Part shown: piece after piece, positions 61,301-64,000 of the stretch
Layout: each line of letters starts with the position of its first letter
Position numbering within the stretch: the stretch's first letter is position 1
Assembly: GCF_000699445.3 (NCBI RefSeq)
Contig: NC_067195.1
Coordinates: 85,632,569-85,696,568, forward strand
Direction: 5' to 3'
DNA from: Schistosoma haematobium
Lineage: Eukaryota; Platyhelminthes; Trematoda; Strigeidida; Schistosomatidae
DNA: 64,000 nt
The notes under the pieces: model-generated
Told to the model about the DNA's origin: nothing
Database searches by the model: none
The model's input: only the letters and a program-made list of their open reading frames with translations
Program-made: the position numbers and the translations under genes

Positions 61301-61589
61301 GTAAGTTTAGGGAAAAAAAAGTACACACTTTCAATGCTTTAAAGAGATTGATATTGTTTTATATAGGGCTTAATTTAAAAAAAAACTTCGATACCATCTA
61401 GAGTGCTGTTAAACGCTTTGACTATTTCATGGAAGATAATGAAGTAGTTGGAGAGTACAAATGAATAGGTTGCAAATATTAATAATCAGTGGTTTGTGCT
61501 TAAAATGAAAATGTTTCAAACCTCAGCTCACCTACTTAGAATTTGGTGACAGGATACTTTGGTTAAATTTCAGAATTAATAAGTGACAA

Positions 61590-62060
61590 TTCAAGAACAT
61601 ATGGAACTCAAAACAACTATCAGGATTTGCAATACAAATATTAGGAGAGTTCTACAATATGGAGCTGAAGCTTAGAGAACTACCACAAACATCATCAAAA
61701 TGTGCAGGTATTTATAAATAGTTATCTACTCAGGATACTCAATATCCGTTGACTAGTTATCATCAACAACAATCTAATGTAACAGAACAAACCAACTTCC
61801 AGATAAAGAGGGAGTTAAGGAAATAAACTGAAGGAGGGTAGGGCATACATTGCAGAGATTATCAAACTACATCACGAAGCAAAGCCTTAGTTGGGAACCT
61901 AAAAGTAAAAGAAAAAGAGAAAGATCTAAAAAGGCATTGTGCCGAAAATTGGAGGTAGGTATCAAAGGAATGAATGATACTTGAAAACAATTGGTAAGGA
62001 GAGCTAAGGACAGAGTTGGTTAAAGTATCCTGATCAAGCGTCTATGCTTCATGAGTAAAT
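61590..62060 (+). mobile_element. RTE-A LINE C-terminal fragment, degenerate
   Basis: The plus strand parallels 26290-26790 (ATATGGAGCTGAAGCTTAGA, GAACAAACCAACTTCCAG, CATCACGAAGCAAAGCC) with many stops. Confidence 0.7.
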
Positions 62061-62349
62061 TAGCAGAATACAAATTCTGTCATAGATAAGCTGGAAACAC
62101 AATAATGTTAAGATGCATTGGGTTAGGATTACATCGCTATACTTTTAACCTTGGATACCATACCGATATCAATACTCACAGCTAAATGGCTACACAGACA
62201 TCATCGTTCTTTCCAATAACCCACTTGAGAGGTTGAGTATATATACAGATTCATGCAGTTGATCAAACGACTATTACATATTTTTGTTTTTCTTTTCTTT
62301 ACAACTGTATCTGACAATTCTTTTTGTTCTGAATAATCATTTGCATTTT

Positions 62350-62860
62350 TATTACTTACTTACGTCTATTAATCCCAATGGAGGATAGGGCTGCCGACCA
62401 GCATTCTCCAACCCACTCTTTCTTAGGCCTTGCTTTTTAGTTCTATCCAATTGTTATGAATTCTTCTCATATGTGTCTCTACTTTCCGGTGTATCGTGTT
62501 CTTAGGTCTTCCTCTTCTCTTTTGAACCTAAGGATTCCATGTGAGGGATTTCCTTGTGATGCAGTTGTGTGTTTTCCTCAATGTGTATCCTATCCACTTC
62601 TATCGCCTCTTCCTGATTTCTTCCTCTGCTGAGATCTGGTTTGTTCACCATGAGGAGTCAGAACTCTTCTAAATGAAGATCTTCTAACTCCCAGGGCAGA
62701 GTTTAAATGGTTTGAATTATTTTTTTATGGTTAGCGTATTTTAGCGAGTTGATTTTCTACAGGACTAGGTCGCTAATCTCATGCCCAACCCTCCTCTTTT
62801 ATCTAAGCTTGGGACCGACAGTAGCTTAAGAGGGGCTCCAGGCCGAGTTATTTACATGTT
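62350..62860 (-). mobile_element. RTE-A LINE: 3' end joined to 5' end
   Basis: 62350-62640 is the 3' region. 62645-62860 is the complement of the 5' leader seen at 52205-52400 (CTAACTCCCAGGGCAGAGTT, GGCTCCAGGCC). The body between them is deleted, leaving only the two ends. Confidence 0.7.
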
Positions 62861-63294
62861 TATAGTGAAAATTAACTTCTAATTGTATCCAATTTTGTTT
62901 TATTCATTGGACAAAAAACGGAAATGGTAACTAACGTTTTTTGGTTTTAATGATCAGATTATGCAAATTTTATACTACAATAATAAATCTTTAGATAAAT
63001 AAGTAGAATAGATGCAAATTTTCACAAGTTTTGTTATGATTACCAATGTTAATTAGGTAGGTATACGATTACATTTGTGATAGAAAAGATGATAAGTTAT
63101 GTAATAGCATGGTAACTGATTTTATACATCATTTGTGGAATTCTGTTTTAATGTTTAATTCATCAATAACATGAATATACGATTATGTAATATGGATAAG
63201 ATTATGGTAAGCAGTTAATAAATTACAATGTCATCATTTGTATCATTGCATGCAGATAAGTTTGCTAATTTATTCTGATATATGGCAAGCAATT
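62861..63294. other. Stretch without recognised feature
   Basis: AT-rich DNA, probably intron 16. No repeat or coding signal seen. Confidence 0.4.
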
Positions 63295-63400
63295 ACTTAT
63301 TAGGACGAAACGGTCGTCTAGTGGTTTCAGGTTTCTCATGGTGGTCTAGCTTTAATTGACTCATAAATTTGACTATTAAATTACTATAATATTCACAAAA
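63295..63400 (+). mobile_element. Beta SINE 3' part
   Basis: TTAGGACGAAACGGTCGTCT through CTCATAAATTTGACTATTAA. Confidence 0.7.
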
Positions 63401-63414
63401 CCTATTTCTAATTA

Positions 63415-63800
63415 TGATCATCATATCCTCACTAGTGACGGTCTCCAAGAGGTATTTCCTGGAGTTCTATTGAGAAGCCATGACCATTGAAATTCAACCC
63501 GGTCTATTGTCAGATAGTAACTCACTGAACGGTGGCGCAACTTCGTGGATTAGTTGAAGTTAGACATTAACACCGTTGGATGCCGTTTTAATGGTCTAGA
63601 GTTTAAGCATTCATGCGCGAGACTGATAGGTCCTGGGTTCAAATCTCGCTTGTGGTTTGTGCATACGTACTGTTGAGTAGTCCTATGCTAGAACGAAAAG
63701 GTCGTTTAGGGCTTCCAGATTATCCACGGTGATCTAGCTTCAATTGACTCATAAATTTAGCTATTAAATTACTATAATATTCACAAAACCCATTTCTAAT
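63415..63800 (+). mobile_element. Beta SINE, long copy
   Basis: Has the 5' extension (CCTCACTAGTGACGG, CAACCCGGTCTATTGT), tRNA-like part, hammerhead region (TTGAGTA, inactive) and the tail ending ACTATAATATTCACAAAAC, which is repeated after the 63295 copy. Confidence 0.75.
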
Positions 63801-64000
63801 TACTTAATCATTTGGATTGCAAAGGACAATCATCTCTACAATCATCTGTAACTTGTAATCTTATTTTATGGTGTAATTATATGAATTAGTTAATCGGTCA
63901 TATCTATTTGTTATATAAATGCTTAATTATTTGATATGTGTGCACACAGTAATTTATTGATTAATTGATGCTACATACTACTGAATTCAGTATAAACAAA

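Overview
The window looks like nuclear DNA of a blood fluke (Schistosoma or a close relative). It is AT-rich and dense in degenerate retrotransposons. It holds Sm-alpha-type SINEs with hammerhead ribozyme cores, CR1/Perere-like and RTE/SR2-like LINEs, Penelope-like elements with GIY-YIG domains, and genes whose 5' introns are only 30-40 nt. The genus is inferred from these families; the species cannot be fixed by eye.

The backbone is one plus-strand protein gene of at least 16 exons. It starts at ATG 7079 and runs off the 3' end of the window. No exon is longer than 174 nt. The exons were found by joining short open segments bounded by AG/GT, and the codon phase agrees at every junction, giving 562 codons so far. 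The product is a charged, probably largely coiled-coil protein of unassigned family. Its first three introns are 37, 34 and 39 nt; the other twelve are 1.0 to more than 11 kb and carry nearly all the mobile DNA. A possible short gene on the minus strand (6090-6427) lies divergently upstream.

Layout. 1-6028: tandem LTR-type element with a 3292-bp period and no long ORF. 6029-7078: possible minus-strand gene and intergenic DNA. 7079-7607: exons 1-4. 7608-11926: CR1-like LINE, an RTE-B tail and a beta SINE. 12-22 kb: exons 5-9 separated by SINEs, an RTE-A LINE, Penelope 3' ends, a MITE and an interrupted LTR. 24257-34187: a 4.96-kb unit present twice in tandem, each with a copy of exon 10; one copy is frameshifted. 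34-43 kb: MITE, AT microsatellite, exon 11 and a Penelope-like element. 43-64 kb: exons 12-16 between SINEs, solo LTRs, MITEs and LINE fragments.

Family names used here: alpha = Sm-alpha-like hammerhead SINE; beta = second tRNA-related SINE, also with a hammerhead fold; gamma = ~0.45-0.5 kb repeat with a (TAAA)n tail; epsilon = ~0.37 kb repeat with an (AAT)n tail; RTE-A and RTE-B = two RTE-like LINE families; PLE = Penelope-like element. The SINEs carry tRNA-like promoter boxes and a self-cleaving RNA fold, and the LINEs are plausible sources of the machinery that moved them. All autonomous elements seen here are broken.
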